From the NCBI GenBank assembly GCA_019241425.1, contig JAFAXA010000141.1, positions 1 through 46,439 of the forward strand: 46,439 nucleotides of DNA, in the 5' to 3' direction. The notes beneath the pieces are model-generated. The model did not search any database. It had not been told where the DNA came from and saw nothing but the letters and a program-made list of their open reading frames with translations. Every line of letters starts with the position of its first letter. The stretch's first letter is position 1. This document shows positions 9,479 through 19,450 of this stretch, piece by piece. Source of the DNA: Acetobacteraceae bacterium. GTDB lineage: Bacteria > Pseudomonadota > Alphaproteobacteria > Acetobacterales > Acetobacteraceae. The translations under genes were made by a program, and so were the position numbers.

Positions 9479-10884
9479 GCCAGCGCCGCCTGCCAGCGTG
9501 CCGCCTGTTCCGCGACGTTCGCGGGCGCGGTGCCGCCGTAACTGGTGCGGGACCCAATCGAAGCATCGACGGTCAGCACGGAGAACACGTCGGCGGTGAT
9601 GCCGGGCTCGACTTCCTGCATGTCGGCGAGCGACAATTCGGCGAGTTCGACGCCCTGCGCCTCGGCGATGGCGACCAGGCGCCCGGTGACGTGGTGCGCC
9701 GAGCGGAACGGGAGGCGCAGCACCCGCACCAGCCAGTCCGCGAGGTCGGTCGCGGTCGCGAAGCCCGCGCCGGCCAGGGCCCGCATGCGGGCGAGCACCG
9801 GCTCCATGTCGCGCACCATGCCGGTCGTCGCGGCGAGCGACAGCGCCCAGGCCTCGGCCGCCTCGAACACCGGCTCCTTGTCCTCCTGCATGTCCTTGGC
9901 GTAGGCGAGCGGCAGGCCTTTCATGACCGTCAGCAACGAAACGAGGCCGCCGGTGATGCGTCCGGTCTTGGCGCGCGCCAACTCGGCCGCGTCCGGATTG
10001 CGCTTCTGCGGCATGATGGAGCTGCCGGTGGTGAAGGCGTCGGACAGCCGGATGAAGCGGAACGGGGCGCTGCACCAGAGGATCACCTCCTCGGCGAAAC
10101 GCGACAGATGCATCGCCGAGATCGCGGCGGCGCTCAGGAATTCGAGCGCGAAATCGCGGTCCGAGACGGCGTCCAGCGAATTGGCGGCCGGCCGGTCGAA
10201 GCCGAGTGCCTCTGCCGTCATCCCGCGATCGATCGGAAACGACGTGCCGGCCAGCGCCGCCGCGCCGAGCGGGCATTCGTTGAGGCGCCGGCGGCAATCG
10301 GCGAGCCGCCCGCGATCGCGCGCCAGCATCTCGACATAGGCGAGCAGATGGTGGCCGAAGGTCACGGGCTGCGCCGTTTGCAGGTGGGTAAATCCCGGCA
10401 TCGGATCGGCCGCAAACGCCGCCGCGCGATCGGCAAAAGCGCGCATCAGCTCGGCGAGTTGACCGTCCAGCCCGTCGATCGCATCGCGCACCCAGAGCCG
10501 GAAATCGGTCGCGACCTGGTCGTTGCGGCTGCGCGCCGTGTGCAGGCGTTTGCCCGCTTCGCCGATGCGTTCGGTCAGCCGCGCCTCGATGTTCATGTGC
10601 ACGTCTTCCAGCGCATCCTCGAAGGCAAAGCGTCCGGCCTCGATCTCGCCGGCAATCGCGCGCAGCCCTTGCCGGATCGCCTGCTCGTCCGCGGGATCGA
10701 GCAGGCCGATGCGGGCCAGCATCGCGGCATGCGCTTCCGAACCCCTGATATCCTGGCGCCACAGCTTGCGGTCGAAGCCGATCGAGACATTGATGGCCCG
10801 CATGACGGCGGACGGGCCGGAGGCGAACCGTCCTCCCCACTGCATGTTGGCCTCGGGTGCGGCGATGTCAGGCGTATCAGACAA
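9475..10884 (-). CDS. argH: Argininosuccinate lyase
   Basis: [73 protein letters not shown]. Confidence 0.97.
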   Translation of the reverse strand: MSDTPDIAAPEANMQWGGRFASGPSAVMRAINVSIGFDRKLWRQDIRGSEAHAAMLARIGLLDPADEQAIRQGLRAIAGEIEAGRFAFEDALEDVHMNIEARLTERIGEAGKRLHTARSRNDQVATDFRLWVRDAIDGLDGQLAELMRAFADRAAAFAADPMPGFTHLQTAQPVTFGHHLLAYVEMLARDRGRLADCRRRLNECPLGAAALAGTSFPIDRGMTAEALGFDRPAANSLDAVSDRDFALEFLSAAAISAMHLSRFAEEVILWCSAPFRFIRLSDAFTTGSSIMPQKRNPDAAELARAKTGRITGGLVSLLTVMKGLPLAYAKDMQEDKEPVFEAAEAWALSLAATTGMVRDMEPVLARMRALAGAGFATATDLADWLVRVLRLPFRSAHHVTGRLVAIAEAQGVELAELSLADMQEVEPGITADVFSVLTVDASIGSRTSYGGTAPANVAEQAARWQAALA

Positions 10885-10900
10885 AGTGAGGAGTTCCGCG

Positions 10901-11452
10901 ATGCTTCACCTAACCCGCCGCGGGGCGCTGGCGTCGGTCGCGACCCTAGCCGCCGCGTTCCCCGTCCGCAAACCCGTGGCCGAGGAGGAGTTGCAAAGCC
11001 TGTCCGCCCTCACGCTCACCAATCCCCCGGCGTCCCTGCCGGAGGTCACATTCTACGACGCCGAGGGCCAGCCCCACGGCTTCGCCGAGTTCCGGGGCCA
11101 CGGCATGGTCGTCAATCTCTGGGCGACCTGGTGCGTGCCATGCGTCGCCGAGATGCCGGCGCTCGCGGCGCTGTCGCAGGCGCTGGCCCCCGATGACATT
11201 GCGGTGATGCCGCTCTCCTCCGACCGCGGCGGCGCCAACGCCGTGCGCGGCTTCTTCGCCCAGCACGGCATTGCCGGGCTGCCGGTGCTGCTCGATCCGA
11301 AGGGCGGCGTGCTCAAGGCATGGGGCATCGACGGCATACCCGTCACGGTGCTGATCGATCGCGCCGGCCGGGAGCGCGCGCGACTGGAAGGCGCGGCGGA
11401 CTGGGCGAGCCCGGCCGCCATTGCGCGGGTACGGGCGCTGGTCAGCGCCTGA
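10901..11452 (+). CDS. TlpA-family thiol:disulfide reductase with Tat-like signal
   Basis: [20 protein letters not shown] (CxxC thioredoxin fold) and [17 protein letters not shown]-terminus [20 protein letters not shown]. Confidence 0.9.
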   Translation: MLHLTRRGALASVATLAAAFPVRKPVAEEELQSLSALTLTNPPASLPEVTFYDAEGQPHGFAEFRGHGMVVNLWATWCVPCVAEMPALAALSQALAPDDIAVMPLSSDRGGANAVRGFFAQHGIAGLPVLLDPKGGVLKAWGIDGIPVTVLIDRAGRERARLEGAADWASPAAIARVRALVSA

Positions 11453-11475
11453 CTCGACGCGGTACGTGCCTCGCT

Positions 11476-12546
11476 TCACCCGACCTTGTCGAAGATCATC
11501 ACTTTCGACACGAAAGCCTGAATGTCCCGGACGTGGCGTAGCCCCTTGCTCGCCGCCAATGCCCCGAAATCCTCACGTGCGTAGCTGTCGAAATAGGGCT
11601 CGTGGAAATTCTGCGGAAACAGCTCCAGCGATCCGTCGTACTCGGGCTTATCCCCGTATTGCAGCGAGTCGACGAGAACCAGACGGCCGCCCGGTTTCAG
11701 CAAGCGCGCGAACTCGCCGAACACAAGCCGCCGAACCGCGGGCGGCAGTTCGTGGAACAGGAATACGCTGGTCACGGCGTCCTGGCTCGCATCGGGCAGA
11801 GGCATCGCTTCGGCCTTGGCGACCACAAGCTCGACCGCCGACCAGCGGGCGAGGTGCCGTCTCGCTTCGCGCGTGTAAGATTCAGACAGATCGAGACCGA
11901 TCACCGGCAGCCGCGGCCAGACCTGCTTTACGGATGCGAGAAACCGGCCGGTTCCGGACCCGACATCGAGCAAGCGGAGCCGGCGCTGATCACAACCCGC
12001 AAATATCTCGTGCAGCGGCGGCAGCGCTTGCCGCCGCATCGCGTTGGCGGTGCCGCTGAACAGCACTTCGACCTGCGTATCGTAGCGCTGCGCCGATTCA
12101 TCCGTCATCCAGCCGCCGGACTGGAAGTGGAAGTTCTGCAAGTAATAGCGGGGCCGCTTGCCGCGCGTGGTCTCTTCCAGCACGTCGCTATGGCCGTTCT
12201 CCCGCCGCCTTCGGTGAACGCGCGGCAGATCCTCAAAGAACAGGCGCGAGCGTTTCAGCAATGTCGGCAGCGACCCGTCGTAATCGATCGGCAGCGGATA
12301 AAGCCCGGCCCCGACATTCGCGAGATCGCGCTTCAGCAAATCCGTCATGTCGGCGAGGTGACGGTTGCGGTCCGGCGTCGGTTTGCTGGTGCGGGCGGGC
12401 GCCCGGGCCGGCGCGCCCTCCAATTGTCGCGCCGTTTGCGACAACCGCCGCATCGCGAGCCCATGGCCGGCATACCAGGCGAGGCGCGGCGCTTGCGTCG
12501 CCCCATAGGCGGCGACCGTCGCCAGTCGCGAAAGGAGGCTGCTCAT
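11476..12546 (-). CDS. Class I SAM-dependent methyltransferase
   Basis: LLDVGSGTGRFLASVKQVWPRLPVIGLDLSESYTREARRHL is the SAM-binding motif; FARLLKPGGRLVLVDSLQYGD. Confidence 0.88.
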   Translation of the reverse strand: MSSLLSRLATVAAYGATQAPRLAWYAGHGLAMRRLSQTARQLEGAPARAPARTSKPTPDRNRHLADMTDLLKRDLANVGAGLYPLPIDYDGSLPTLLKRSRLFFEDLPRVHRRRRENGHSDVLEETTRGKRPRYYLQNFHFQSGGWMTDESAQRYDTQVEVLFSGTANAMRRQALPPLHEIFAGCDQRRLRLLDVGSGTGRFLASVKQVWPRLPVIGLDLSESYTREARRHLARWSAVELVVAKAEAMPLPDASQDAVTSVFLFHELPPAVRRLVFGEFARLLKPGGRLVLVDSLQYGDKPEYDGSLELFPQNFHEPYFDSYAREDFGALAASKGLRHVRDIQAFVSKVMIFDKVG

Positions 12547-12637
12547 CGTTTACCCGATCCGGACGTCTGCTCAGTAATGGCGTTGATTGTCCGACCGGAG
12601 ATGGCCTCGGCGGGCAGAAAGTAAAGCGAGCCGGAGG

Positions 12638-13915
12638 TCAGGCGTGCGCCGTGTCGGCGGCCGCGCCCTCCAATTCGGTCGTTTCGATTGTAGCGGGCCG
12701 GATGCCGAAGGCGAGCGGCGCCGCCAGCGCGCACATCAGCGCCATCGGCCAGAAGGCGCCCGCACCCCAATGCGCGTACAGGGAACCGGAGGCGAGCGTC
12801 ATCGCGCAGGTGGTCGCGCCGAGCGCGATCGTCGCGTAGAAGGCCTGCCCGGTGGCCGCCAGCTTCACCGGCACGCTGCGGGCGATCGTGTCCATGCAGG
12901 CCAGATGCAGGAGGGCGAAGGTCAGGCCGTGCAGCGGTTCGACGATCGCCATGACCGGGAACGAGGCGGTCAGGGCCGCCGCGCACCAGCGCACCGTGCC
13001 GGCCACCGCCGATAGAGCGATGGCCCGGCCGGGGCCGAGCCGGGTCAGCAGCCGCCGCCCCACCAGCAGGAACACCACGACTTCGGCCGCGACCGACAGC
13101 GACCACAGCACGCTCGACTCGGCCGCTGTCATGCCGGCGCTGCGCCAGCGGATCACTTCGAAGCTGTCATGCATGGCGTGGCTGCCGCCGATCAGCGCCG
13201 CGACGATCATCAGCCGCACGAAGACCGGGATGCGCAGCAAGGTCGCGAAGGCGTTCCGGGAGGTGGCGGATGCCGGCAGGTCGCGCACGCCCGTCACGCG
13301 GTTCGGCACCATCCAGGCGACCGAGGCGGTGATCGCGAGCAAGGCCGCGCCTTGCCAGACAATGGTCGTGAGGCCGTCCCAATCGACGAACTGCCCGGAG
13401 ACCAGGGTGCCGGCGATGAACGCCGCCGAACCGGCTCCCCGGACCCAGCCATACTCGAACCCCGCCGGCCCTCGCGCCGAGCCAAGCGCCAAGGCGTCGG
13501 CGATCGGGGTTAGGGGCGCCAGCAACGCCGAATGGCAGACGGCGACCAGCAGCAGGATCGGCAGCCCGCGTGCGGGCAGATAGGCCAGGCCGACGACCGC
13601 CGCGGTCCCCGCCAACGCCGCGAGCACGGCCGGTGCCTGCCGCCACCGATCCGCAAGGCCCGCGGCCAGCGGGCCGGCCAGCAGCCGGATCGCGGTGCCC
13701 GCGGCCAGCACCGTCGCCAGCGCTTCGGGCAGCAGCCCGTCCTGCTGCAACAGCCCGGGGAAGAAGGGCGACGCGACCCCCCAGGATGCAAACATAGCCG
13801 CGTACAACACGAGGAAGCGGGGCAGCGCGGAAGGGCCCGGCGGTCCGGCAGGGTGGCGCTCCACCTCGCCGCCGGTTTCGGAACTCACGGCCGCGAGCCG
13901 CGTGAGGTCAGCCAT
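12638..13915 (-). CDS. MFS transporter (HcaT/MFS_1-like)
   Basis: Multi-TM protein, LPRFLVLYAAMFASWGVASPFFPGLLQQDGLLPEALATVLAAGTAIRLLAGPLAAGLADRW. Confidence 0.85.
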   Translation of the reverse strand: MADLTRLAAVSSETGGEVERHPAGPPGPSALPRFLVLYAAMFASWGVASPFFPGLLQQDGLLPEALATVLAAGTAIRLLAGPLAAGLADRWRQAPAVLAALAGTAAVVGLAYLPARGLPILLLVAVCHSALLAPLTPIADALALGSARGPAGFEYGWVRGAGSAAFIAGTLVSGQFVDWDGLTTIVWQGAALLAITASVAWMVPNRVTGVRDLPASATSRNAFATLLRIPVFVRLMIVAALIGGSHAMHDSFEVIRWRSAGMTAAESSVLWSLSVAAEVVVFLLVGRRLLTRLGPGRAIALSAVAGTVRWCAAALTASFPVMAIVEPLHGLTFALLHLACMDTIARSVPVKLAATGQAFYATIALGATTCAMTLASGSLYAHWGAGAFWPMALMCALAAPLAFGIRPATIETTELEGAAADTAHA

Positions 13916-14495
13916 GGCAAAGGATCTCGCTCACACGCTCGGCCGCATGCTGCGGCCATTCCGGCCGGGTCCCGGGGCGTTCGCGAGCCGGCGGCCATGG
14001 CGCGCCGGTTGCCCCAAGACGATCACCCTGGAAAGTGCGGCTTTCGAAAACAACGGACCGATGCCGGACCGGCATACCGCCTATGGGGACGGGCTGTCGC
14101 CGCCGCTCGCCTGGCGCGATCTGCCGCCAACGACGCGCAGCCTCGCGCTGCTGGTGGAGGACGCGGATGCGCCCTCGTTGCGCCCGCTCGTTCATGCCAT
14201 TCTGGTCGGCATTCCCGCATCGTCGTCCGGATTGGCCGAGGGGGCAATCCCGCCGGTGCAGCGCGGGCCGGCCTCCGGCGGCTGGCTCGTCGGCCGCAAC
14301 AGCCTGGGCCGATGCGGGTGGCTTCCCATCATGCCGCCGCCCGGCCACGGGCCGCACCGCTATGGCTTTCAGCTCTTCGCGCTCGACGCCGAACCGGCTT
14401 GGCAATGGCCGCCGGGGCGCGGGTTCATGCTCAAGACGATCGCACCGCATATCGTCGGCCGGGGGGAACTGATCGGCCTGTATCGCCGGAAGTAG
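13914..14495 (+). CDS. YbhB/YbcL family PEBP-like protein
   Basis: LESAAFENNGPMPDRHTAYGDGLSPPLAWRDLPPTTRSLALLVEDADAPSLRPLVHAILVGIP..YGFQLFALD is the PEBP signature. Confidence 0.88.
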   Translation: MAKDLAHTLGRMLRPFRPGPGAFASRRPWRAGCPKTITLESAAFENNGPMPDRHTAYGDGLSPPLAWRDLPPTTRSLALLVEDADAPSLRPLVHAILVGIPASSSGLAEGAIPPVQRGPASGGWLVGRNSLGRCGWLPIMPPPGHGPHRYGFQLFALDAEPAWQWPPGRGFMLKTIAPHIVGRGELIGLYRRK

Positions 14496-14528
14496 GAGTC
14501 GCCCGCGAAGGGCGCCGCCCGAAGCTCG

Positions 14529-14723
14529 CTACGAGGCGACCTCGTAGCCCTCCTCCGCGATCGCGCGCCGCACCGCCCCGGGATCCGGGTTGCCGGACAC
14601 GGCAACCGCCCCGCGTTCCAGATCCACCGAGACCTGCCCCGCGCCTGGCACCGCCCGGACGGCGCGGCTCACCGCCGCCACGCAATGCTCGCAGGTCATT
14701 CCCGATACTTGCAAATGCAGCAT
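14529..14723 (-). CDS. copZ: Copper chaperone (heavy-metal-associated domain)
   Basis: 64 aa MLHLQVSGMTCEHCVAAVSRAVRAVPGAGQVSVDLERGAVAVSGNPDPGAVRRAIAEEGYEVAS with GMTCEHC; divergent from copA. Confidence 0.88.
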   Translation of the reverse strand: MLHLQVSGMTCEHCVAAVSRAVRAVPGAGQVSVDLERGAVAVSGNPDPGAVRRAIAEEGYEVAS

Positions 14724-14877
14724 GTCGCGTTGCGGCTCCGAGCCTTCCCGTGCCCCGAGAGGTAGACCGGCGCGCGGCCCCCCGCCAAGTGCGGCGGCAG
14801 GCCTGCCATCTCCGCCCTGATTTCCCGCCCCGGCGACCCCATTTCCGGGCGAGCAGGGCGCGGCCGTCGCGCACAGG

Positions 14878-17124
14878 ATGCGGATGAATACGAGCACGAT
14901 TTCCGTTCCGGTCCCCGGGGCACCGCCCCGGCTCGGCACGACGCTGGATATCGGGGTCGGCGGCATGACCTGCGCTTCCTGCGTGCGACGGGTCGAGAAG
15001 GCGCTGCTGCGCGTGCCCGGCGTGTCCGCGGTCGCGGTCAACCTGGGGACGGAGCGGGCGCGGGTCGAAGCGGCGGCGGACCGGGTCACGCCCGGCCAGC
15101 TTGCCGAGGCGATCCGGAACGCCGGCTACGAACCGCGCGCGACCGCCGCCGCCGAGAGCCGCGATCCCGCCCCCGGCAGCCGCCGCCAGCTCCTCGACGT
15201 TCTGATTGCCGCCGCGCTCTCGGCGCCGCTGCTCGCCGGCATGGCCGGCCATCTGCTGGGGCGTCCCGCCATGCTGCCCGGCTGGGTGCAGTTCGCGCTG
15301 GCGACGCCCGTGCAATTCTGGCTCGGCTTTCGCTTCTACCGCGCCGGCTGGCGTGCGGCGCGGGCGCTGTCCGGCAATATGGACCTGCTGGTCGCGACCG
15401 GCACCTCGGCCGCCTGGGGCTTGAGCGTCTACGCGCTGCTCGCCGCCCCCGCGGGGCACCAACCCGCGCTCTATTTCGAAACCTCGGCGCTGCTCGTCAC
15501 CTTTGTTCTGCTCGGCAAATGGCTGGAAAGCCGCGCCAAGGGGCAGACCGCGTCCGCGCTTCGGGCGCTCGCCCGTTTGCGCCCGGACACCGCCCGGCTG
15601 CTCCGGGACGGCACCGAGCTGGCCGTGCCGCTTGACTCCCTGCGCGTCGGCGACCTCGTGGTGGTCCGTCCCGGCGAACGCATTCCGGTCGACGGGCGGG
15701 TGCTCGAGGGCAACGGCCACGTCGATGAGTCGATGCTGACCGGGGAAAGCCTGCCCCTGGAAAAGGCGCCGGGCGCGCGCGTCACCGGCGGCTCCGTCAA
15801 CGCCGACGGAAGGCTGGTGATCGAAACGGCGGCAATCGGCGCCGAAACCACGCTGGCGAAGATCGTGCGGCTGGTCGAAAGCGCGCAGGCCTCCAAGGCG
15901 CCCGTGCAGCGCCTGGTCGACCGGGTCAGCGCCGTGTTCGTGCCGGTGGTCCTCCTGCTCGCCTTGCTGACCTTCGCCGCCTGGTGGGCGCTGGCCGGCG
16001 ATGCAACGGCTGCGGTCCTGAACGCGGTCGCCATGATGGTGATCGCCTGCCCCTGCGCGCTCGGGCTCGCGACCCCGACCGCGATCATGGTCGGAACCGG
16101 CGTCGCCGCGCGGCACGGCATCCTGATCCGGGACGCCGAAGCGCTGGAGCGCGCGCGAGATGTGCGAACCGTCGCGTTCGACAAGACCGGCACGCTGACC
16201 GAAGGGCGTCCTGAGGTCACGGCCGTCCTGCCACTCGCGGAGGGGGCGAGCGCCGGCCTCGTCCTGCGTCTGGCGGCGAGCCTCCTGCACGGAAGCGAAC
16301 ACCCGCTCGCCGACGCCGTCCGGCGGCGTGCGGCGGCGGACGGCGTCGTTCCCGCCGCCGCCACGTCGTTCCGGGCGCTGCCCGGGCGCGGCGTGTCGGG
16401 CGAGGCGGATGGACGGGAACTGGTGCTCGGCAGCCTCCGCCTGCTGCGGGAAAGCGGCCTCGATCCATCCGCAAGCGGCGACGCGTTGCCGGCCGACGCG
16501 ACGCTCTCCTGGCTCGGCCAATTGGCGCCGGACCGGCGCGTGCTCGGCGCCATCGCGTTTGCCGACACCGTCAAGCCGACGGCCCGTGCAGCAATCCAGG
16601 CGCTCCGCGATGCGGGCACGGCGACTGTGATGCTGACCGGAGACCGGCCGGAAGCAGCGCGCGCCGTCGCCGGGGCGCTCGGCGTCGGGCAGGCGTTCGC
16701 CGGCTTGCTGCCGGAGGACAAGGCGGGTGCGATCGCAACGCTGCGAGCCGGGGGCGGGGTGGTCGCGATGGTGGGCGACGGCATCAACGACGCGCCGGCG
16801 CTCGCCGCCGCCGATCTCGGCATCGCCATGGGGTCGGGCACGGACGCGGCGATGAGCGCCGCCGCCATCACCCTGATGCGGGGCGATCCGCTGCTGGTCC
16901 CGGCCGCGCTCGACATCGCCCGCCGGACCCATGCCAAGATCCGGCAGGGGTTGTTCTGGGCGTTTGCCTATAATCTCGTCGGAATCCCGCTCGCCGCCTG
17001 CGGATGGCTCGATCCGGTGATCGCCGGCGGAGCGATGGCCCTCAGCAGCGTCAGCGTGCTCGGCAACGCCTTGCTGCTCCGGCGGTGGTCGCCGCCCCGA
17101 AGCGCCGCCGTCCGGCCGGGGTGA
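14878..17124 (+). CDS. copA: Copper-translocating P-type ATPase
   Basis: N-terminal [22 protein letters not shown] motif [19 protein letters not shown], phosphorylation motif [36 protein letters not shown]. Confidence 0.96.
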   Translation: MRMNTSTISVPVPGAPPRLGTTLDIGVGGMTCASCVRRVEKALLRVPGVSAVAVNLGTERARVEAAADRVTPGQLAEAIRNAGYEPRATAAAESRDPAPGSRRQLLDVLIAAALSAPLLAGMAGHLLGRPAMLPGWVQFALATPVQFWLGFRFYRAGWRAARALSGNMDLLVATGTSAAWGLSVYALLAAPAGHQPALYFETSALLVTFVLLGKWLESRAKGQTASALRALARLRPDTARLLRDGTELAVPLDSLRVGDLVVVRPGERIPVDGRVLEGNGHVDESMLTGESLPLEKAPGARVTGGSVNADGRLVIETAAIGAETTLAKIVRLVESAQASKAPVQRLVDRVSAVFVPVVLLLALLTFAAWWALAGDATAAVLNAVAMMVIACPCALGLATPTAIMVGTGVAARHGILIRDAEALERARDVRTVAFDKTGTLTEGRPEVTAVLPLAEGASAGLVLRLAASLLHGSEHPLADAVRRRAAADGVVPAAATSFRALPGRGVSGEADGRELVLGSLRLLRESGLDPSASGDALPADATLSWLGQLAPDRRVLGAIAFADTVKPTARAAIQALRDAGTATVMLTGDRPEAARAVAGALGVGQAFAGLLPEDKAGAIATLRAGGGVVAMVGDGINDAPALAAADLGIAMGSGTDAAMSAAAITLMRGDPLLVPAALDIARRTHAKIRQGLFWAFAYNLVGIPLAACGWLDPVIAGGAMALSSVSVLGNALLLRRWSPPRSAAVRPG

Positions 17125-17251
17125 ACCGGCGGTTTCGGTTTGGATCCGGAGTAGCCGACGCGGATAGCAGCCGCGCTCCATGCGGCGGCTCCTGCCCACA
17201 GCTTCGGCTCCTCTCATCCGGGTATGCGGCGGGTGGCCCGTTGGCGGCCCG

Positions 17252-17917
17252 CTAGGTTTCGGGCGGCCCGGTGCAGATGCCGTGGGAAGGCCAAGCGCCG
17301 GGCCTCGGCTCCGAGCGGGGCAGGGGCGGCGATTTCGGCCAGCGCAGCCAGGACGGCTTTGACCGCTTCGGCCGTGCTTCCGGCGCCGGCTTCGGCCCAC
17401 CGGACGGGGCGGGATGGCGGGGCCGCCGAGGGCGCGGCGGCAGTCGCAAGCACTCCGGCAGGGCGATCCGCAGCATGTGGCAAAGCGGGCGCAGGATGCG
17501 TCCGGCCTGCGGCGCCTGCGCCAGCAGCGCCAGCAACGCCGGGTCCGCGAGCAGCGTCTCGATCTGCGCCCGGCCGATTCGCGTGTTCAGCTCGGGCGCC
17601 AGGGCCAGCAACCAGCCATGCGCGTTCGGCGGCACCTGCCCGGTCACCGCCGGCACATGCTTCTCCGGCGACAGCGCCCGCGTCCGCCTATCCGCGACCG
17701 GGGTGCGTCGCAGCCCAGGAATCCGCCCGGCCTCGACGGCGGCGACCAGCGCGGAAAACCGGGCGACCAGCCGCCTCAGCCGGTTCCAGGTGTCGAGCGC
17801 GAGCGGCGCCGCCTCGCGCCTCGTCCGCAAGCTGAACGAAAGGCCCCGCAGCACCAGCTCGACCGCAAAGGCGAAGCGCTCGGTCAGGCTCTGGGCGGGA
17901 ACACTGGCGACAGACAT
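17252..17917 (-). CDS. Conserved hypothetical protein with Pro/Arg-rich C-terminus
   Basis: MSVASVPAQSLTERFAFAVELVLRGL..HGWLLALAPELNTRIGRAQIETLLADPALLALLAQAPQAGRILRPLCHMLRIALPECLRLPPRPRRPR...; no recognised characterised domain. Confidence 0.65.
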   Translation of the reverse strand: MSVASVPAQSLTERFAFAVELVLRGLSFSLRTRREAAPLALDTWNRLRRLVARFSALVAAVEAGRIPGLRRTPVADRRTRALSPEKHVPAVTGQVPPNAHGWLLALAPELNTRIGRAQIETLLADPALLALLAQAPQAGRILRPLCHMLRIALPECLRLPPRPRRPRHPAPSGGPKPAPEARPKRSKPSWLRWPKSPPLPRSEPRPGAWPSHGICTGPPET

Positions 17918-18132
17918 ACTAACAGTGAGGACATCACGAGCACCCCGGGGGTGGCAAGCAGAATCCAGCGCTGGCGCCCGCTGCTTCGGGATGTCCCCGT
18001 AATGAGAGCCGGGTTCCTTCGGTCGGCGGGCCCGCCGCGACGAATCCCCTAATGGGACAGCAAGCGTCTCCGAAGCAGACTTGCGGGTAGTTTTCGGGAA
18101 GCAACGGATCAGCAACGGCAATGACTTAGCGC

Positions 18133-18147
18133 TGGCACGGCGCTTGC
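18133..18147 (+). promoter_or_regulatory. Candidate sigma-54 (-24/-12) promoter
   Basis: TGGCACG-GCGC-TTGC matches TGGCAC-N5-TTGC with correct GG-N10-GC spacing, about 190 bp upstream of the metallophosphoesterase operon and on the same strand. Confidence 0.5.
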
Positions 18148-18337
18148 GCTCCCTCCGGCGAGTCGGAGAAGGGGTTGGGTGGGCGAAGAGGCGGCGGCGG
18201 CTTGCCGGGACGCCGCGCCGGGAACGTGTCGGAGCGGCATCGCCGCCGCGCAACCAACGCATCCCGTTCGCCGCGAGACCGAAACAGAAACCGGGCGCGC
18301 TCATCGCGAGCCCGGATGCGCATGATGGAGACGGCAG

Positions 18338-19450
18338 ATGCCGGACGGGCATGACGTGCTGAGCTGGCTGCATATCGGCGACCTGCACATCACACGCGAG
18401 ACCGAGCAGAACTACCTGGACCTGAAGCGCATCGTCGATCTGGCGAAAAGCCTGCCGGACGGCAGCGTCGATTTCGCCGTGCTGCCGGGCGACAATGCCG
18501 AGGACGGCACGCCGGAACAGTTCCGCCTGGTGCGTGACGCAGTCGCCGCGTTGCCGATGCCGCTGCACATCCTGCCGGGCGACCACGATTACAAGCCCGG
18601 CGCTCTCGATGCGTTCCACGGCGTGTTGTGCGCCGAACGCTTGCCCAAAGCTGTCACGGTGCGTGGGCATCGCTGCCTGTTCCTGGACGTCGTTTCAGCC
18701 GGCAGCGGCGGGCCGGATTTTCGTCTCGGCGACGCCCAGCTCGAATGGGCCGAGCGCGAAGTGGAGCAAGCGGATGCGGCAGGACAGGACGCGCTCATCT
18801 TCATGCACAGCTATCCGGCGGATTTGCGCGAAGGTGCCGCGCGTCTCCGCGCATTGCTCGCCGAGCCGCACGTCATCTGCGTCGACATGGGCCACACGCA
18901 TTACAACGAATTGGCGAATGACGGCGCCACCATCTTCACGGCGACGCGCTCGACCGGGCAAGTCGAGGAGGGACCGCCCGGCTTCTCGATCGCGGCCGTC
19001 GACACGCGCCGGGTGAGCTGGCGCTTCAAGCCGCTCGACCAAGCGTGGCCCTTCGTCCTCATCACCTGCCCGGCGGATCGGCGGCTCGCCACGGAGGCGA
19101 GTCAAGGGGTGGGGAACGCCTCGGTCCTTCGCGCCAAGGTGCTGGGCGACGCGCCGATCACCGATGTCGAGATGCGCGCCGATGACGGCGTGTGGACGCC
19201 GATGCAGCGCTCGCCGGGCGGCGCGGCCTTGTGGGAGGCGCCATTCTCTCCCGACGCACGCCGCGTCGCTGTGCGCGGTCGCGATGCGGCGGGACGCACG
19301 GACGAGGATCGCGTCGAGCCGGCCGGTGCGGCGTGGCTGCCGACAGCACGCCGGGCGGATGGCAGCGACGCCGATCGCGTCGGTGCGTGGCCGGAACGGG
19401 GACTCCTCGGCACGCAACTCGGCCCGAACCGCAACGGCCGGGGCTGGTGA
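18338..19450 (+). CDS. Metallophosphoesterase (CpdA/Icc-like) with C-terminal beta-rich extension
   Basis: WLHIGDLHIT (DxH), VLPGDNAED, LPGDHDYKPG (GDHD), IFMHSYP, VDMGHTHYNEL (GHTH) are the metal-binding motifs. Confidence 0.88.
   Translation: MPDGHDVLSWLHIGDLHITRETEQNYLDLKRIVDLAKSLPDGSVDFAVLPGDNAEDGTPEQFRLVRDAVAALPMPLHILPGDHDYKPGALDAFHGVLCAERLPKAVTVRGHRCLFLDVVSAGSGGPDFRLGDAQLEWAEREVEQADAAGQDALIFMHSYPADLREGAARLRALLAEPHVICVDMGHTHYNELANDGATIFTATRSTGQVEEGPPGFSIAAVDTRRVSWRFKPLDQAWPFVLITCPADRRLATEASQGVGNASVLRAKVLGDAPITDVEMRADDGVWTPMQRSPGGAALWEAPFSPDARRVAVRGRDAAGRTDEDRVEPAGAAWLPTARRADGSDADRVGAWPERGLLGTQLGPNRNGRGW

Noticed and set aside
10885-10900. 16-bp gap between divergent argH and tlpA considered as a shared regulatory site
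   Set aside because: Too short for a promoter or operator call; only the tlpA Shine-Dalgarno-like GGAG is visible.
14724-14877. Searched the copZ/copA intergenic region for a CueR-type ACCTTCC..GGAAGGT operator
   Set aside because: Only a lone CCTTCCC was seen, without a matching inverted half; no regulator gene is adjacent.
14431-17400. 989-aa minus-strand ORF opposite copA
   Set aside because: Shadow ORF of a GC-rich gene; no recognisable domain, while copA motifs on the plus strand are unambiguous.
17985-18065. Imperfect inverted similarity GATGTCCCcgTA ... TAatGGGACAGC upstream of the orphan gene, possible MITE or IS end
   Set aside because: Only about 10 of 18 positions match between the arms and no target-site duplication was seen; too weak to support a mobile element.
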